From a virus, in IMG/VR virus record IMGVR_UViG_3300017917_001914, positions 35,207 through 99,206 of that record: a stretch of 64,000 nt of DNA. One strand, given 5' to 3'. Under the pieces are notes generated by a model that was not told the origin of the DNA, searched no databases, and saw nothing but the letters and a program-made list of their open reading frames with translations. Made by a program: the position numbers and the translations under genes. Positions within the stretch are counted from its first letter, which is position 1, and each line of letters starts with the position of its first letter. Positions 35,801 to 46,000 of the stretch are shown here, one piece after another.

Positions 35801-38137
35801 GGTAATTCATCAACAATAGTAACAGGTAATAATTATAAATTAAATTATCCAATTCAAGGTAATTTAAATTGTGTTAATCATATTGCCACAGATAATATAA
35901 CATCTAATTTTTATTTTGATTCGTTTCGTTTTCGACCATCTATAACACCTCCTGACCCATTAATTCAAACGTTTGGTTTTAGTTCGTTCACTAGTAATCT
36001 ACATACGTATTATTCTAATTTAGATACAACAAACGGTGGTTTTACTCCGGTAAATGGACTTCCTACGTTATCATCCGTAACATTACCATCGTCTTCAGTT
36101 TCTAAAGTGGTTAGGCAATATACTAATGATTCACCACCACCATATTTTCTACCACCAGCAACTCCTATAACAGGTGGGACACAAGGTTGGAATGGGTTTA
36201 TTGTTGAATGGGATATTCAATATACTTATGATATAAGATGTACATTTATTATTTCTTATTTAGACACTCCTTATGATAGAAGAGCGGGAACTTACAATAT
36301 TTCACCTAATGATAATAGAGGTTATTATCAAGGTGAAATAGTTGAAGGTGGTACTATGTTTTATCAGAAATTAGATATTAATCAAACTGTGGGTGATTCT
36401 CCATTTTTTATTGAAGGTATTTACTATGCCCCAAAATATCCAAGTACGGGAGTAACATCGTCTTTAAATTTCACATTAAATAGTGGCAATCAAACTAAAA
36501 TAGTGATGAGGTCTGATAGATTACCGACCTCGACAGTTGTACAAAATAATTTAGGAAATAGTTTTCCATTACACACAAATACTAATTTTGCAATTTTTAT
36601 TGTAACTGATGATGGTGCAACGATTAATCAAAGTGTTGGTGGGACGGGGTCAAATTCAATTTTTAGTGGTGAAACAGGTGCGTTTGTTCCTGAAGCTGAC
36701 GAACCAGCGGTTGTTAATCAAATTTTAGAATCATTTAATTGTGGTAGTATGGCACCATTAGGTTGTTATTATAGTGAAGAACCTTCTCCTGGTAAATATA
36801 ATTTAAGAATTAGAGATAAAGGTAATGATTGTTGGAGTTTTGGTAGTGGTAAAGTTAAATTTGATGGTGGGTGTTATATATTAATTACACAACCAATATT
36901 GTCGTTATTAAGTGGTCAAGATTTTCAAATAGTGTTTGAATGGACAAATAGAATTCAAGTAATGTTTGGTGCGTGTAGAAATGTATTCTCTCATTTATTT
37001 ACAAACAATTGGATTAATGGTACTCTTTATTCTTTTTCGTTTTCAAATGATGTATTTTTTGATAGTTTAAATAGACCTCAAAGTAACATTTGTGATGATA
37101 ATATCTATTTTGACCAAGTTACTAATAATTTTTATTATAGAAGTAGTCCTTGGAATGATAGTACTTCAGAATTTGTTGGTATGGATAGACCTGAACCTAG
37201 TTCATTTATACGTGGTATATTTGGTGGTTATGGTGGTAATTTTACAAATTTAAAATATCCTACAACTATTATGGATTTAGGGCCAAGAAATTTATATTTA
37301 CAAGAATTAGTAATGTCTGATGATTTTGATGGGTATGTTGCTAATCGATTAAATACTACAACTTATGGGGATGTGTCTGAATTATTGAATCTTTTAATTA
37401 TTACAAGATTAGCGAGTCCTACTTTTTTAACACAAATCGCGGGGGTTGGTATTCTAACATTTTTCACTAGAACTAAACTTATGGTTGACGGTGATTACGC
37501 TCAAATGATTGCGATTAATTCTGAGTTATCGGTGGCACCTTTCCAATCTATAAATTATCCTGATAATCCTATTGGAGAGCAAAATCCAATATATTATAAT
37601 CCATCAGGTAATATTAACGATATAGTATTTGGGGTTTTCTTTTCTTCGGATACTCAAACACGAGATTTTATATCACCAAAAAGAACAATTATTGACCCTG
37701 ATGGACTTGTTACTGATGATTGTACTTTTAGTTATTTTTCGGTGTTTACTCAAGAAGTACCATTTTATCAATGGAACATTAAAGGTGAAGACACTAATAG
37801 TATTTTTGGGTCTCAAGAAAATGAATGGTATTCTGAACCATTAAACGGGTCGGCATTTTTTAGTTATCCATATCAATTATTAGATAGAACAAAACCTTCA
37901 TCAAGATATATGAGAACATCACAAAGAGCTGAAAATAAATATTTTAAAGGTTACATTTATTCTGTTTATCCTGATGGTACTTTAAATCCGGAGTTTAATT
38001 CAATTGACCCAAATTCATATAACGATAGATTGTTTAATACCGGTGCACCGTTTTATTTTTATTTTGGATTGAAAAAAGGTAAATCGGCGTTTGATAGATT
38101 TACAACTAAATGGTTAGATACAACAACAACAACATAA
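32822..38137 (+). CDS. Large baseplate/tail structural protein with hydrophobic block
   Basis: A 1771-residue protein. The N-terminal part has a carboxypeptidase-regulatory-like beta-sandwich: GVIVGRVSVNNGFGIPNAKV, then SSGDYMIFGVPTGSQTIVVD, common in Bacteroidota surface proteins. At about residues 485-555 lies an unusual run of roughly 65 hydrophobic residues, able to form about three membrane helices (FLFWIMLFLFRPVFISLIPV ... VILYPLILVVGFICSIL). It is directly followed by basic GRRFRRLRDK and a Cys-rich CSFCDCGD. The rest is beta-rich and Asn/Ser/Thr-rich, like fibre or wedge proteins. A virion role is inferred from neighbours and size; a membrane-inserting role for the block is a hypothesis. 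The next gene starts 1 base after its stop. Confidence 0.7.
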   Translation: MSNSFRIRTEPGVDKSLNVLIDQEFEYLEILSLKLLQSQIYTRQCSDYGVIVGRVSVNNGFGIPNAKVSVFIPLDAQDELNPVVSDLYPYKSLTDLNEDGYRYNLLPYVKSHSGHNPTGTFFTRDNVLTDPTLIQVYDKYYKYSTVTNSSGDYMIFGVPTGSQTIVVDIDLSDIGEFSLSPQDLIRMGLATPTQVAGINFKASSNLNSLPQIITINRTIEVEPLWGQPEICNLGITRTDFDLSNEAGIDIRPTAIFMGSIVSSNDDEALPRNCKPRLKSGSQCTLVTGPGEILAIRQTIFLDAQGKPILETVDLEEGGQVIDDNGTWLVDVPMNLDYLITNEFGEQVISDDPKKGIPTKGKYRFKVKWNQSPSLSENVKRGYFLVPNIKEHGWTSSDTDPNSTLKHKSYAFSLDWDDYVDFQSAIDCTDTFYLMQYNKVYTVSQLVDQYRKGYLNTQFIGIKNILDESCESENNKFPTNDGVFRFDLIYFLFWIMLFLFRPVFISLIPVIHILWFVLKVIGIILVVILYPLILVVGFICSILKGLLGILGALPFGLGRRFRRLRDKMSCPGLADANRLAKQILEFPDKLKNIKIPNLSYPECSFCDCGDNGDLPKDEPGVEQLETEPVDTALPEGAGSSLLTPFEIASQYKINRLNNGTPGVPGVNTADSVYQNLFAGNGLGNEEDASFIPSTRVPTSFISTNDDENPTVTPPENGPEYLYFSSSLTVSERLNLFNTKGKYFNDGPNNPGGGVNRIKVTFQPDLNNPATNFHYDNVVAIVCTQSATNLEAGVMLSFQDFALSKDINVINTGTTLNDYGTNTITGTTINSGTTTNPGTITVNYANPDGSGNMATPVTYQIVTFSGDPKYARFPMDVEYFQVITGMTYSEYSGMCNSGSISINGDWDNNNSFNNRFLSNDMRFYRVRQPQENEANGSYNCGKNLSWSTIERFFSPVDYYKSMDKQKVIFMVRGVDPNSSRTKVQYDLSRLFGYNFGNSSTIVTGNNYKLNYPIQGNLNCVNHIATDNITSNFYFDSFRFRPSITPPDPLIQTFGFSSFTSNLHTYYSNLDTTNGGFTPVNGLPTLSSVTLPSSSVSKVVRQYTNDSPPPYFLPPATPITGGTQGWNGFIVEWDIQYTYDIRCTFIISYLDTPYDRRAGTYNISPNDNRGYYQGEIVEGGTMFYQKLDINQTVGDSPFFIEGIYYAPKYPSTGVTSSLNFTLNSGNQTKIVMRSDRLPTSTVVQNNLGNSFPLHTNTNFAIFIVTDDGATINQSVGGTGSNSIFSGETGAFVPEADEPAVVNQILESFNCGSMAPLGCYYSEEPSPGKYNLRIRDKGNDCWSFGSGKVKFDGGCYILITQPILSLLSGQDFQIVFEWTNRIQVMFGACRNVFSHLFTNNWINGTLYSFSFSNDVFFDSLNRPQSNICDDNIYFDQVTNNFYYRSSPWNDSTSEFVGMDRPEPSSFIRGIFGGYGGNFTNLKYPTTIMDLGPRNLYLQELVMSDDFDGYVANRLNTTTYGDVSELLNLLIITRLASPTFLTQIAGVGILTFFTRTKLMVDGDYAQMIAINSELSVAPFQSINYPDNPIGEQNPIYYNPSGNINDIVFGVFFSSDTQTRDFISPKRTIIDPDGLVTDDCTFSYFSVFTQEVPFYQWNIKGEDTNSIFGSQENEWYSEPLNGSAFFSYPYQLLDRTKPSSRYMRTSQRAENKYFKGYIYSVYPDGTLNPEFNSIDPNSYNDRLFNTGAPFYFYFGLKKGKSAFDRFTTKWLDTTTTT

Positions 38138-38138
38138 T

Positions 38139-39992
38139 ATGGGAAATAGAATTGATACTAGAGTAATTTTAGGTTCTTTACGATATAAATCGGCACCAGA
38201 TACTAATCTGATGTTTAATGTTCCGTTAATTCAAACCGCTCAAATAAATGTTGAGTTTGATAGAAATATTGATATTAGTTTAGAACAAGTATTTGATGAT
38301 GAAAGACAAAAATCTGATATATTTAGACCGACATGTAAGTTTTCATTACTTTTTAATAACTCATATACAGGTAATACAAATTATCAACCATTTGAAAATA
38401 ATTTATATTATGTTAATGAGGCTCAAGCGGCAATAAATAATTGTCCAATTAATTTAAACGTTGCTTGGACAGGGTTACCCCAATATAATGAATTTGATTT
38501 TATTAGAACTGATTATGATGTTCCGGGTTATACTCAACCACCATATAATCATTTAACTTTTGTAAGTAAAAGTGCTTCAACATATAATTGGAATCATTTT
38601 ATAAGTTATCCTTTTGAAAATGATTATCAAAAACAATTACAAGCGGTTACCAAAATACCTTCAATTTCAAACGCGATAACGTTAGATTGGGTGGCATCAG
38701 ATGGTATACCATTTGTTATTGAAAATGATGATACTACAGTTTATAATGGTAGAAACATTATAAAATTTACCTGTCCTATGAAACACGGATTAACTCCGGG
38801 TGAATTTGTTAAATTAAGTTTTGGTTACAACAATGTGGATACATTTGAAGTATATAGTTTAGGTGACGGAAAATATGAGAGTGATTTGTATATCTTTAAC
38901 ATTTTTAATGTTGGGTTTACGGGAACTACATTTACAACAGGTACTGAAGGAACGTTTAGACGAATTATAAATAATGATAACCCAAACGACACTATTTCAA
39001 CATACTATGTTAGAAGACATAAAATATTAACAAATCCTGAAAATGCTATTTTAGTGAATGCAGGATTTGACCAAAATATTTTTGGTGTTAAAAGAAAATA
39101 TGAAAGTAGTGGTTTTACTCCAAACAGAATTGCTAGAGTTTCAATAAAGGAAGGTGCTCAATCTTATACATTATCATTTGATAAAGATGTCAGAATTAAT
39201 GATTTAATTGATAATCAAAAAAGACCATTAACTGAATTATTTTTTACAACAATTTGGAAAGGTTATTTTGGTTATATGTTTGGTAGATTAATAGGGCCGG
39301 GAATGGGATATCAAGGTATGAAGTTTGGATATGATTTTAATTTACCGTTAAATCCTCAAACTAAATTACCAACTGATTGGTGGAGTGAGGCTGAAAATTT
39401 GTCGGACACAAACATTCCTATAGACACATATGTAAATACAACGTTAGGGCCAAATGGATTACCATTAGGTGAGTATAATGGTGCTCCAATAGTTTTCACA
39501 TACAATAGGTCTTTAAAAGAAGGTGATACGTTAGATGGTGATTACTGTGAATGGAATAATTTTGAACAAACAGAAAGAGTTATATCTAATTTATACCATA
39601 AAATAACGTATAATGCTAAAGTATTTAACATTGGACGACCAATTAGTTCGACAGGTTATAGAATGTCATTAACAAATCCGTTTGGTTATTATTATCAACC
39701 TCATAATTCTTTAACAATAAGACAATTCTCTGATTACATTGAGGAGGGTAATAAGAAAAATGTTGTGGATGTACCTAATTATGCGTATTACTCCCCAAGT
39801 AAAGATACTTTTTTATGGAAAGATTTATATAGTTATGGGTTCGTTGACTCTAATGGTATTGGAGTTAATTATCCATTTTTAAATGGGGCTCATTACCCTT
39901 ATGATAATATTATTTTTAGAATAATACCTGAAGGTACTAATTATAATGAACAGATAATAACCGCAGAACCAATAATAGACGATTGTGAGTAA
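38139..39992 (+). CDS. Structural protein, probably baseplate, 617 aa
   Basis: It begins MGNRIDTRVILGSLRYKSAP and is rich in aromatic residues, Asn and Thr, with PFENNLYYVNEAQAAINNCP and KRPLTELFFTTIWKGYFGYM. I do not recognise a named family. Location inside the gp6-to-fibre operon, with 1 base from the preceding gene and 8 bases overlap with the next, supports a baseplate or tail peripheral component. No catalytic motif, signal peptide or membrane segment is visible. Confidence 0.65.
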   Translation: MGNRIDTRVILGSLRYKSAPDTNLMFNVPLIQTAQINVEFDRNIDISLEQVFDDERQKSDIFRPTCKFSLLFNNSYTGNTNYQPFENNLYYVNEAQAAINNCPINLNVAWTGLPQYNEFDFIRTDYDVPGYTQPPYNHLTFVSKSASTYNWNHFISYPFENDYQKQLQAVTKIPSISNAITLDWVASDGIPFVIENDDTTVYNGRNIIKFTCPMKHGLTPGEFVKLSFGYNNVDTFEVYSLGDGKYESDLYIFNIFNVGFTGTTFTTGTEGTFRRIINNDNPNDTISTYYVRRHKILTNPENAILVNAGFDQNIFGVKRKYESSGFTPNRIARVSIKEGAQSYTLSFDKDVRINDLIDNQKRPLTELFFTTIWKGYFGYMFGRLIGPGMGYQGMKFGYDFNLPLNPQTKLPTDWWSEAENLSDTNIPIDTYVNTTLGPNGLPLGEYNGAPIVFTYNRSLKEGDTLDGDYCEWNNFEQTERVISNLYHKITYNAKVFNIGRPISSTGYRMSLTNPFGYYYQPHNSLTIRQFSDYIEEGNKKNVVDVPNYAYYSPSKDTFLWKDLYSYGFVDSNGIGVNYPFLNGAHYPYDNIIFRIIPEGTNYNEQIITAEPIIDDCE

Positions 39993-40785
39993 TAAATTTA
40001 GATTTGTAATACCTAATGATGAACAGTACATTCTTTTACCGATTGAACTGAAATGGGATATGTACGGACAGGAAGATAGTATTGAACTTTATGAAGAAGA
40101 TGTTATAAAGGACATAATTGGTGTTGCTGAAGATTTTGAATTATTAAGATTTTCACATAAACCATATAATGATGATACAAAAACCGATGTAAAATATGAT
40201 TTTTATTTTTATAGTGGTAATGTTAATAATGTGACAACTGCGACTAGTAATGATTGGGTAAATAGTTACTTACCTGAAGGATTTGATAAAAGTGAAATTT
40301 ATTATTATGAAAAACCTTTTACAAAATCATTTTTCAAATTGGATTTTTACGATACAATGGATGGTAAATCTCAAACTAATTATTTTACAATTATTATACC
40401 GGTTCAACAAGGATTTACAGAATCAGTAACTTTATCCCCATATATTCCGGATGTTTTGATTAAACGACCATCATATAAATTAGATTTTGTTGGTGATAAG
40501 GAAGGGTTTTTCATTTATTGGTTAAAAAATATTAAGTTTTATAACTTAACAACTTTTTATATGAGTGCTAAGTTTTTTGATGGTAAATTGGGGGTTTATG
40601 TTAAAATGATGAAAGTACCTCAATCATCTCCATTGATTCCTAGTGCTTTTGAGTTTGATTCAAAATATTTCTATTACAAAGTTAATTTAGATTATGTTAA
40701 TAAAACTTATGAAATCTTGGATGATTTAAATGTTAGAGCAGGAACGACAAGTTCCATAAAATGGTATGAATATATAAATCCATAA
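39985..40785 (+). CDS. Hypothetical structural protein, 266 aa
   Basis: Starts with GTG at 39985, inside the last codons of the preceding gene, and overlaps the next start by one base (ATAATGAG). The protein opens MSNKFRFVIPNDEQYILLPI and is rich in Tyr, Phe and Asp, with beta-type stretches such as SFFKLDFYDTMDGKSQTNYF and GVYVKMMKVPQSSPLIPSAF. Family unknown. Tight coupling suggests a stoichiometric partner of its neighbours in the tail periphery. Confidence 0.65.
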   Translation: MSNKFRFVIPNDEQYILLPIELKWDMYGQEDSIELYEEDVIKDIIGVAEDFELLRFSHKPYNDDTKTDVKYDFYFYSGNVNNVTTATSNDWVNSYLPEGFDKSEIYYYEKPFTKSFFKLDFYDTMDGKSQTNYFTIIIPVQQGFTESVTLSPYIPDVLIKRPSYKLDFVGDKEGFFIYWLKNIKFYNLTTFYMSAKFFDGKLGVYVKMMKVPQSSPLIPSAFEFDSKYFYYKVNLDYVNKTYEILDDLNVRAGTTSSIKWYEYINP

Positions 40786-42011
40786 TGAGTGCAAATACGT
40801 ATCGTATAAGAATATCTCCTGAAGTAATTAATGGTGATGTTTTTAAAATTAGTTATATCGGAGACCCATATCTTGAGCAACAGAAGATTCCATTTTGTTG
40901 TGATATCTATACTCGTGAGGTGACCAAATATGTTGATGGGAATGCTTATGTATATTCATCAATGACTCAAATATTAACAGGTGCAACAGGTACAACTGCG
41001 ACTTCTAATATTTCAAAGGCAACACTCAAACCAGGAACATCATTATTAACAGGTTTGACTATCCCAATATTAATTACTGAAAATACGGTTGATGTTGGAT
41101 ATTATTCAGTTTTTGATGGAATGATAGTCCAACAAGAGGTTATGACTAACTTTTTGTTCTCCGCTAATACAACTGACCCATATACTTACAATTTTTATAA
41201 TACTTCGGATATTGAGTTTAAAAAATATTTGGAATTTTCGTCTTATGAAATAGATTGGGGTGATGGTACACCAAAACAAACAGTTACAAATGTTAGTCCT
41301 AATTTTTATTCACATACATATTCACAAGATGGTGAATTTACGATTAGTATGTCAGGTATGAGCCCGTGGGGTTCTAATGTGGTAAAGAAGACGGTTAATA
41401 CTCCATTTACAAATATAACAATATTAGACCCTAAAGGAACAACTTGTTTTACTCCAATGGGTGGTAGTTGGTCGGCAACTCCAATTTGTTATGATTTTAT
41501 TTACAGTGGTGATGCTAGTTGTGATACATATCAAAGTGGTATTAACCCTTATTTAACAGTACCATTAGTTGTTACAGGTTATACCCAATCATCAGTGGCG
41601 GATTTAAGAGTTTATGGTAAAAAAACCGATTTAGATGATGAATATTATAAGATAGGCGTCCAAGTAACGGGTACGACCGGTGTGGTAGGTACATATTGGG
41701 GTGGAAGAGCAAGTGGTAATCAATTATACACTGGGTATACAATTAATGGAGTTGATTACTATGATTATAGTGATGGTACAACACTCTTTGTAGTTAGTGG
41801 TGTAACACCAATAGATACGGTATGTGAACCAATTGTAAAAAATGAGGCATTATTAAATGTAATTGATGAGCCTGAAGTTCAATCCAATGTGTTCATTGAA
41901 CGTGGGAAAGTTTCCGGATTAGAATCAATGGAAAGATTAGGGGAAGTTGATAATTTGGGTGACCTTGAAAAATATGGGTATAAGTTTTTTAATATAATTA
42001 AAATTGATTAA
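40785..42011 (+). CDS. Tail structural protein with PKD-like domain
   Basis: 408 residues. The middle has YEIDWGDGTPKQTV, then FYSHTYSQDGEFTISMSG (about residues 160-200), the WGDG...HTY...G.yt.. pattern of PKD domains, which are beta-sandwich spacers in surface and adhesion proteins. The C-terminus NVFIERGKVSGLESMERLGE followed by LGDLEKYGYKFFNI looks like a conserved assembly tag that I associate with virion proteins of related phages. Overlaps the preceding gene by one base. Probably a baseplate-proximal fibre or wedge component. Confidence 0.7.
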   Translation: MSANTYRIRISPEVINGDVFKISYIGDPYLEQQKIPFCCDIYTREVTKYVDGNAYVYSSMTQILTGATGTTATSNISKATLKPGTSLLTGLTIPILITENTVDVGYYSVFDGMIVQQEVMTNFLFSANTTDPYTYNFYNTSDIEFKKYLEFSSYEIDWGDGTPKQTVTNVSPNFYSHTYSQDGEFTISMSGMSPWGSNVVKKTVNTPFTNITILDPKGTTCFTPMGGSWSATPICYDFIYSGDASCDTYQSGINPYLTVPLVVTGYTQSSVADLRVYGKKTDLDDEYYKIGVQVTGTTGVVGTYWGGRASGNQLYTGYTINGVDYYDYSDGTTLFVVSGVTPIDTVCEPIVKNEALLNVIDEPEVQSNVFIERGKVSGLESMERLGEVDNLGDLEKYGYKFFNIIKID

Positions 42012-42025
42012 AAATATAAATTTGA

Positions 42026-42034
42026 TATTTATCA
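42026..42034 (+). promoter_or_regulatory. TATTTATCA box
   Basis: Recurring box in the 75-bp gap before the gene at 42087 (52 bases from box end to its ATG; 2 bases before a leader mini-ORF). Confidence 0.4.
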
Positions 42035-42036
42035 AT

Positions 42037-42087
42037 ATGAGACAAAAAAACACTAAAAATAATAAATTAATTAAAAAAGAAATATAA
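42037..42087 (+). CDS. Possible 16-residue leader peptide
   Basis: ATG 42037 opens MRQKNTKNNKLIKKEI with a TAA whose last A is the A of the next gene's ATG (42087). The perfect TAATG overlap is the same arrangement used between real genes downstream. It could be a coupled leader peptide or chance in an A-rich leader. Confidence 0.25.
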   Translation: MRQKNTKNNKLIKKEI

Positions 42088-43001
42088 TGGCGACTGGCAC
42101 CTATGGAACTATAAGACCCGCAGATGTATCACCGGAAGATGTGGACATCATTCTTAATTATACACCATCAAGAGATGAGACAGATAATTTTGTATTAACA
42201 AAGTTAGATGCTGTGTCAATATTAAGACCTTATTTTAATAATCAAGAAACAAGTTCAAGTCCTAACCCTAATGTTGAAATATTAGGCGGATTATACAATT
42301 TAAGACTGCCTGCGGAACAATTTAACCAATTAGGTATCTACACCTTATATATTAGACCTGCGGAGATTAGAACGAGTATTTTGGATTGTGGTGTGTTATC
42401 GTCATTACCTAACGTAAAAGGACTTGTAATAGATTTGAATAATGTACCATCTCAATTTAGAAATAAATTTGTTAATCAAGGTTTAGTTGGTTTTAGAATT
42501 GAATACTTAAACTCTGATGGAACAAAAATACCTAATTTCTTTAGAATTGTTACATCATCATTCTTTTGTGAACCAGTTGTTCAAAATTTAACAAATACAT
42601 CACAAAAAGCGATAAGATATAGATATACTGATAATAATACAAATTTAATCTTTTGTACGGTTTCTCCGTCGTCATCTCCGACAAACAAACCAAACGCAAC
42701 ACCATATATTGGACAGCCAAATCAAAATATTATAATGTCTAATACCTTCTTTAATCCTATTACACTTGATATTGAAATTGCTGACCAAGATTTCTCAACA
42801 TTGGCAATTGCTCTTTATGGTAATCAAACTAAATCTATGGATGATGGTATCTACACTATTTACGATGCGAATAATAACATTTACCAACAATATAACTTAT
42901 ACGAAATTAGAGACCAATTTAATACGTTGTTATACGAAGTTAGACAAAATAGAGGTGATAATATTGATTTTAGTAAAAACTTTACAAACATAACTGAATA
43001 A
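42087..43001 (+). CDS. Baseplate/tail structural protein, 304 aa
   Basis: It begins MATGTYGTIRPADVSPEDVD and contains NLRLPAEQFNQLGIYTLYIR, typical of well-ordered virion beta proteins, and ends with QYNLYEIRDQFNTLLYEVRQ. I do not recognise a named T4 homologue. A wedge connector similar in role to gp8 is possible from its position between gp6-like genes and fibres. Its stop overlaps the next start as TAATG, indicating coupled translation. Confidence 0.7.
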   Translation: MATGTYGTIRPADVSPEDVDIILNYTPSRDETDNFVLTKLDAVSILRPYFNNQETSSSPNPNVEILGGLYNLRLPAEQFNQLGIYTLYIRPAEIRTSILDCGVLSSLPNVKGLVIDLNNVPSQFRNKFVNQGLVGFRIEYLNSDGTKIPNFFRIVTSSFFCEPVVQNLTNTSQKAIRYRYTDNNTNLIFCTVSPSSSPTNKPNATPYIGQPNQNIIMSNTFFNPITLDIEIADQDFSTLAIALYGNQTKSMDDGIYTIYDANNNIYQQYNLYEIRDQFNTLLYEVRQNRGDNIDFSKNFTNITE

Positions 43002-46000
43002 TGGCGTTACAAAAATTTACATGTCCTCCACAAGGCCCATCCGGAGCAAGTTCATTCTCTGATGATTTAGTTGGTTTCCAATTAGTCACGGGGGGTGGTT
43101 TGACGCAAGGTAATTTTGAATTTGCGACTTCTTTTAATGAGAAAACTAATAGAACTTTTAGTACAGGGACATTTTCTGACCCAATTAGTTTAGAAGGTTT
43201 AGGATTAGATAGTACAATTCAATCAAGAACAATTTTTGAGAATAATTTTAAAGTTTATCCAAATTTTGATTTAAGTCAAATTACCAATTTTACCCAATAT
43301 GGTTCTTTAGTTAAAAGGTTATCAACTTCAGTTGAAACAATTATATCTAAATTCCCTGCGGCTCTTGAGGCTACTACTATGGGTGAAAATTATGTTAAAG
43401 GTGAAACTGCTACAAATATAACCTATAATGAGGTTGATAACATAACAAGTTTTGATTTAGATGTTTCTCGTTTAAGAAATCCATTTGCTATTGATTTTAC
43501 TGTGAATTCAACAAGAAATATTCAATTAAAAGAAATTGAGGTATCTCCTCTTAGAGATATGACGGTTGAATATGCTAATTATAGTTTATACTATAATGGT
43601 AATGGATATAATGTAACAGCAATTATTCCTACAACATCTTTAACATCCGGGACTTTAAACATAAGTGTTAGTGGACATCCATTTCCATTTCAGACAGTTA
43701 CTTTTGATGATTTGGTTATTAGACCAAATGATTATGAAGTTAATAGAATTTTTAATGAAGATTTAGATGAGGTTGAAAATTTCTTATTAAATAGAAATAT
43801 AACCCCAAAATATACCGCTAATTTTAATGTGCCAAGAGAAGCTGAAGATGGTAGTTATTTTACTTCACAAGAGTTTGTAACATTCCCATTAAATGGTTCT
43901 TGGAATCTTGATATCGTAACCAATGCTTTTACAAATTATTTAGTTCAGTTAAATGATATTGGTGCATCAATGGATGAGTATAAAACAAACATTATTGCAA
44001 GATTTTTAACAACGGGTGCTTTCCAAGAGTTTGACACAATAGGTCAAAAAATGGAAAAAGTGTTACAGATTTATGGTAGAAGTTTTGACGAGACAAATAA
44101 GTTTATAAGTGCTTTGGCGTTTATGAATTCTGTACATTATAATCCCGGTGATGATATTCCATCTCAATTACTTAAAAATTTATCACAAACATTAGGTTGG
44201 CAAACAAATATGTCACCGGTATCTACTGATGATTTTTTAAGTTCAGTATTTGGTCAAAGAAATACCGACAGGTCTCAATATCCTGGTATATCAGATGCGA
44301 CAACACCTGATGAGTTAAATTATCAATATTATAGAAATTTAATATTAAACTCAGCATATCTTTTCAAATCAAAAGGAACAAGAAAATCAATTGAAACTTT
44401 AATGGCTTTAATTGGTGCACCTGAAGCTTTAATTGAGTTTAATGAGTACATTTATTTAGCAGACCAAAGAATTAATGTTAATCAATTTAATACTCAGTTT
44501 GCTCAAATATCGGGTGGTACATATACTCAAGAATTACCAACACTTGAGGCGGGTAATACGTATAGATTTAGAAATGTAGAGTATACAGGATTTACAACGA
44601 CATCAGTAATTCAAGATGTTAATATAACCAAAGATGAATATCCAATGGATGCGTTTGGTTTCCCTAAAGCACCGGCAAATACCGAAGATTTTTTCTTTGA
44701 AAAAGGTAGTGGATGGTTTGAACAAACACCAAAACACAGAGCCCCTGAAGAAGTAAGTTTTACCAATAGTGTATTTACCGGAGCAAACCCTAACTATCAA
44801 ACAGTTTTGACACCATATAGTTATGGTCAAGAATATTTTGATAGATTTAGACAATTTCCTTTTATGAATTTAGGGTATAATCTAACACAAACTATTGATA
44901 ACAATAAAAGTTGGGTTGATACAGAAGTTGGGGTACGTTCAAATTTAGATGGTGGTTATAATGCTTTATATTATACAACAAATGATGCGTTAGTTCTTAA
45001 CGCCAAAAATACTGATTTATTTTTAAATCCGGCGCAAGGTTTATCATATGATGTGTGGACAATGTCGAGAGAATATAATTTCCCAATACCTAATGAAGGT
45101 TTAAATTATGTTCAACCAACTTATTGCGACCCAAATCCGGTTTCTAATTATCCAATGAGAGGTGGGGTGGATTGGACTGAAATAAATCCACAACCAAAAC
45201 GTAAAACATTCTTTGAGTTTGCCCAAACATTTTGGAAAAACATGATTAATGTTAGAAATAGACAATTTTCGACTGATGGTAAGACAATGGGTTACCCAAC
45301 TCTTCAGTCAATTTATTGGAAATACTTAGACGCTCAAAAATTAGCCGGAGTACCTGATGGTAGTTTCAACTATACTAACATGATTGAATATGTTGATGGT
45401 ATGGGTGATTATTGGGTACGACTTGTTGAGCAAATGATTCCTGCAAGTACTATTTGGAATACGGGTGTTAAATATGAGAATTCAATCTTCCATAGACAAA
45501 AATTTGTTTGGAGAAGACAAGAGGGTTGTCAATTAATTCCGGTGCCGTGTAATCCATGTTCAATGATTAGTAATATCTTTACGTATGATTGTTATGTTCA
45601 ATCAACACAATGTTCTATTTATCCATGGCAAACTAATCCACAATTACAATCATTTAGTGCGGTCTTAGGTTATTTATTGAATAATTATTTAACATCACAA
45701 GGTTATGAATTAAATGATTGTTTACTGAACACATTAAAAAGTACTTGGTATGTTGTTTTAAGTTTAGATGACGTTGAGATTGTTCAATATCAGTTTTTTA
45801 CAGGTATAGGATATCTTAATACAGGTTTGAGTTCACCAACAACAGAACAATGGAACGAGGCGTTAATCCCCGCTTTAAATGGTTTAGATTTATATGGGTT
45901 TGAGTATATTTTAAATGATACGGATGTGGTTATTTACAGTTCAATTTGTTCAGTAAATGACGTTGGAATCAATTTTAAATTGAATGTTGGAATAAATTTT

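Noticed and set aside
42037-42087. The 16-codon leader ORF as a firm gene
   Set aside because: The TAATG overlap is suggestive, but the Lys/Asn-only product could arise by chance in an A-rich leader; kept only as a low-confidence entry.
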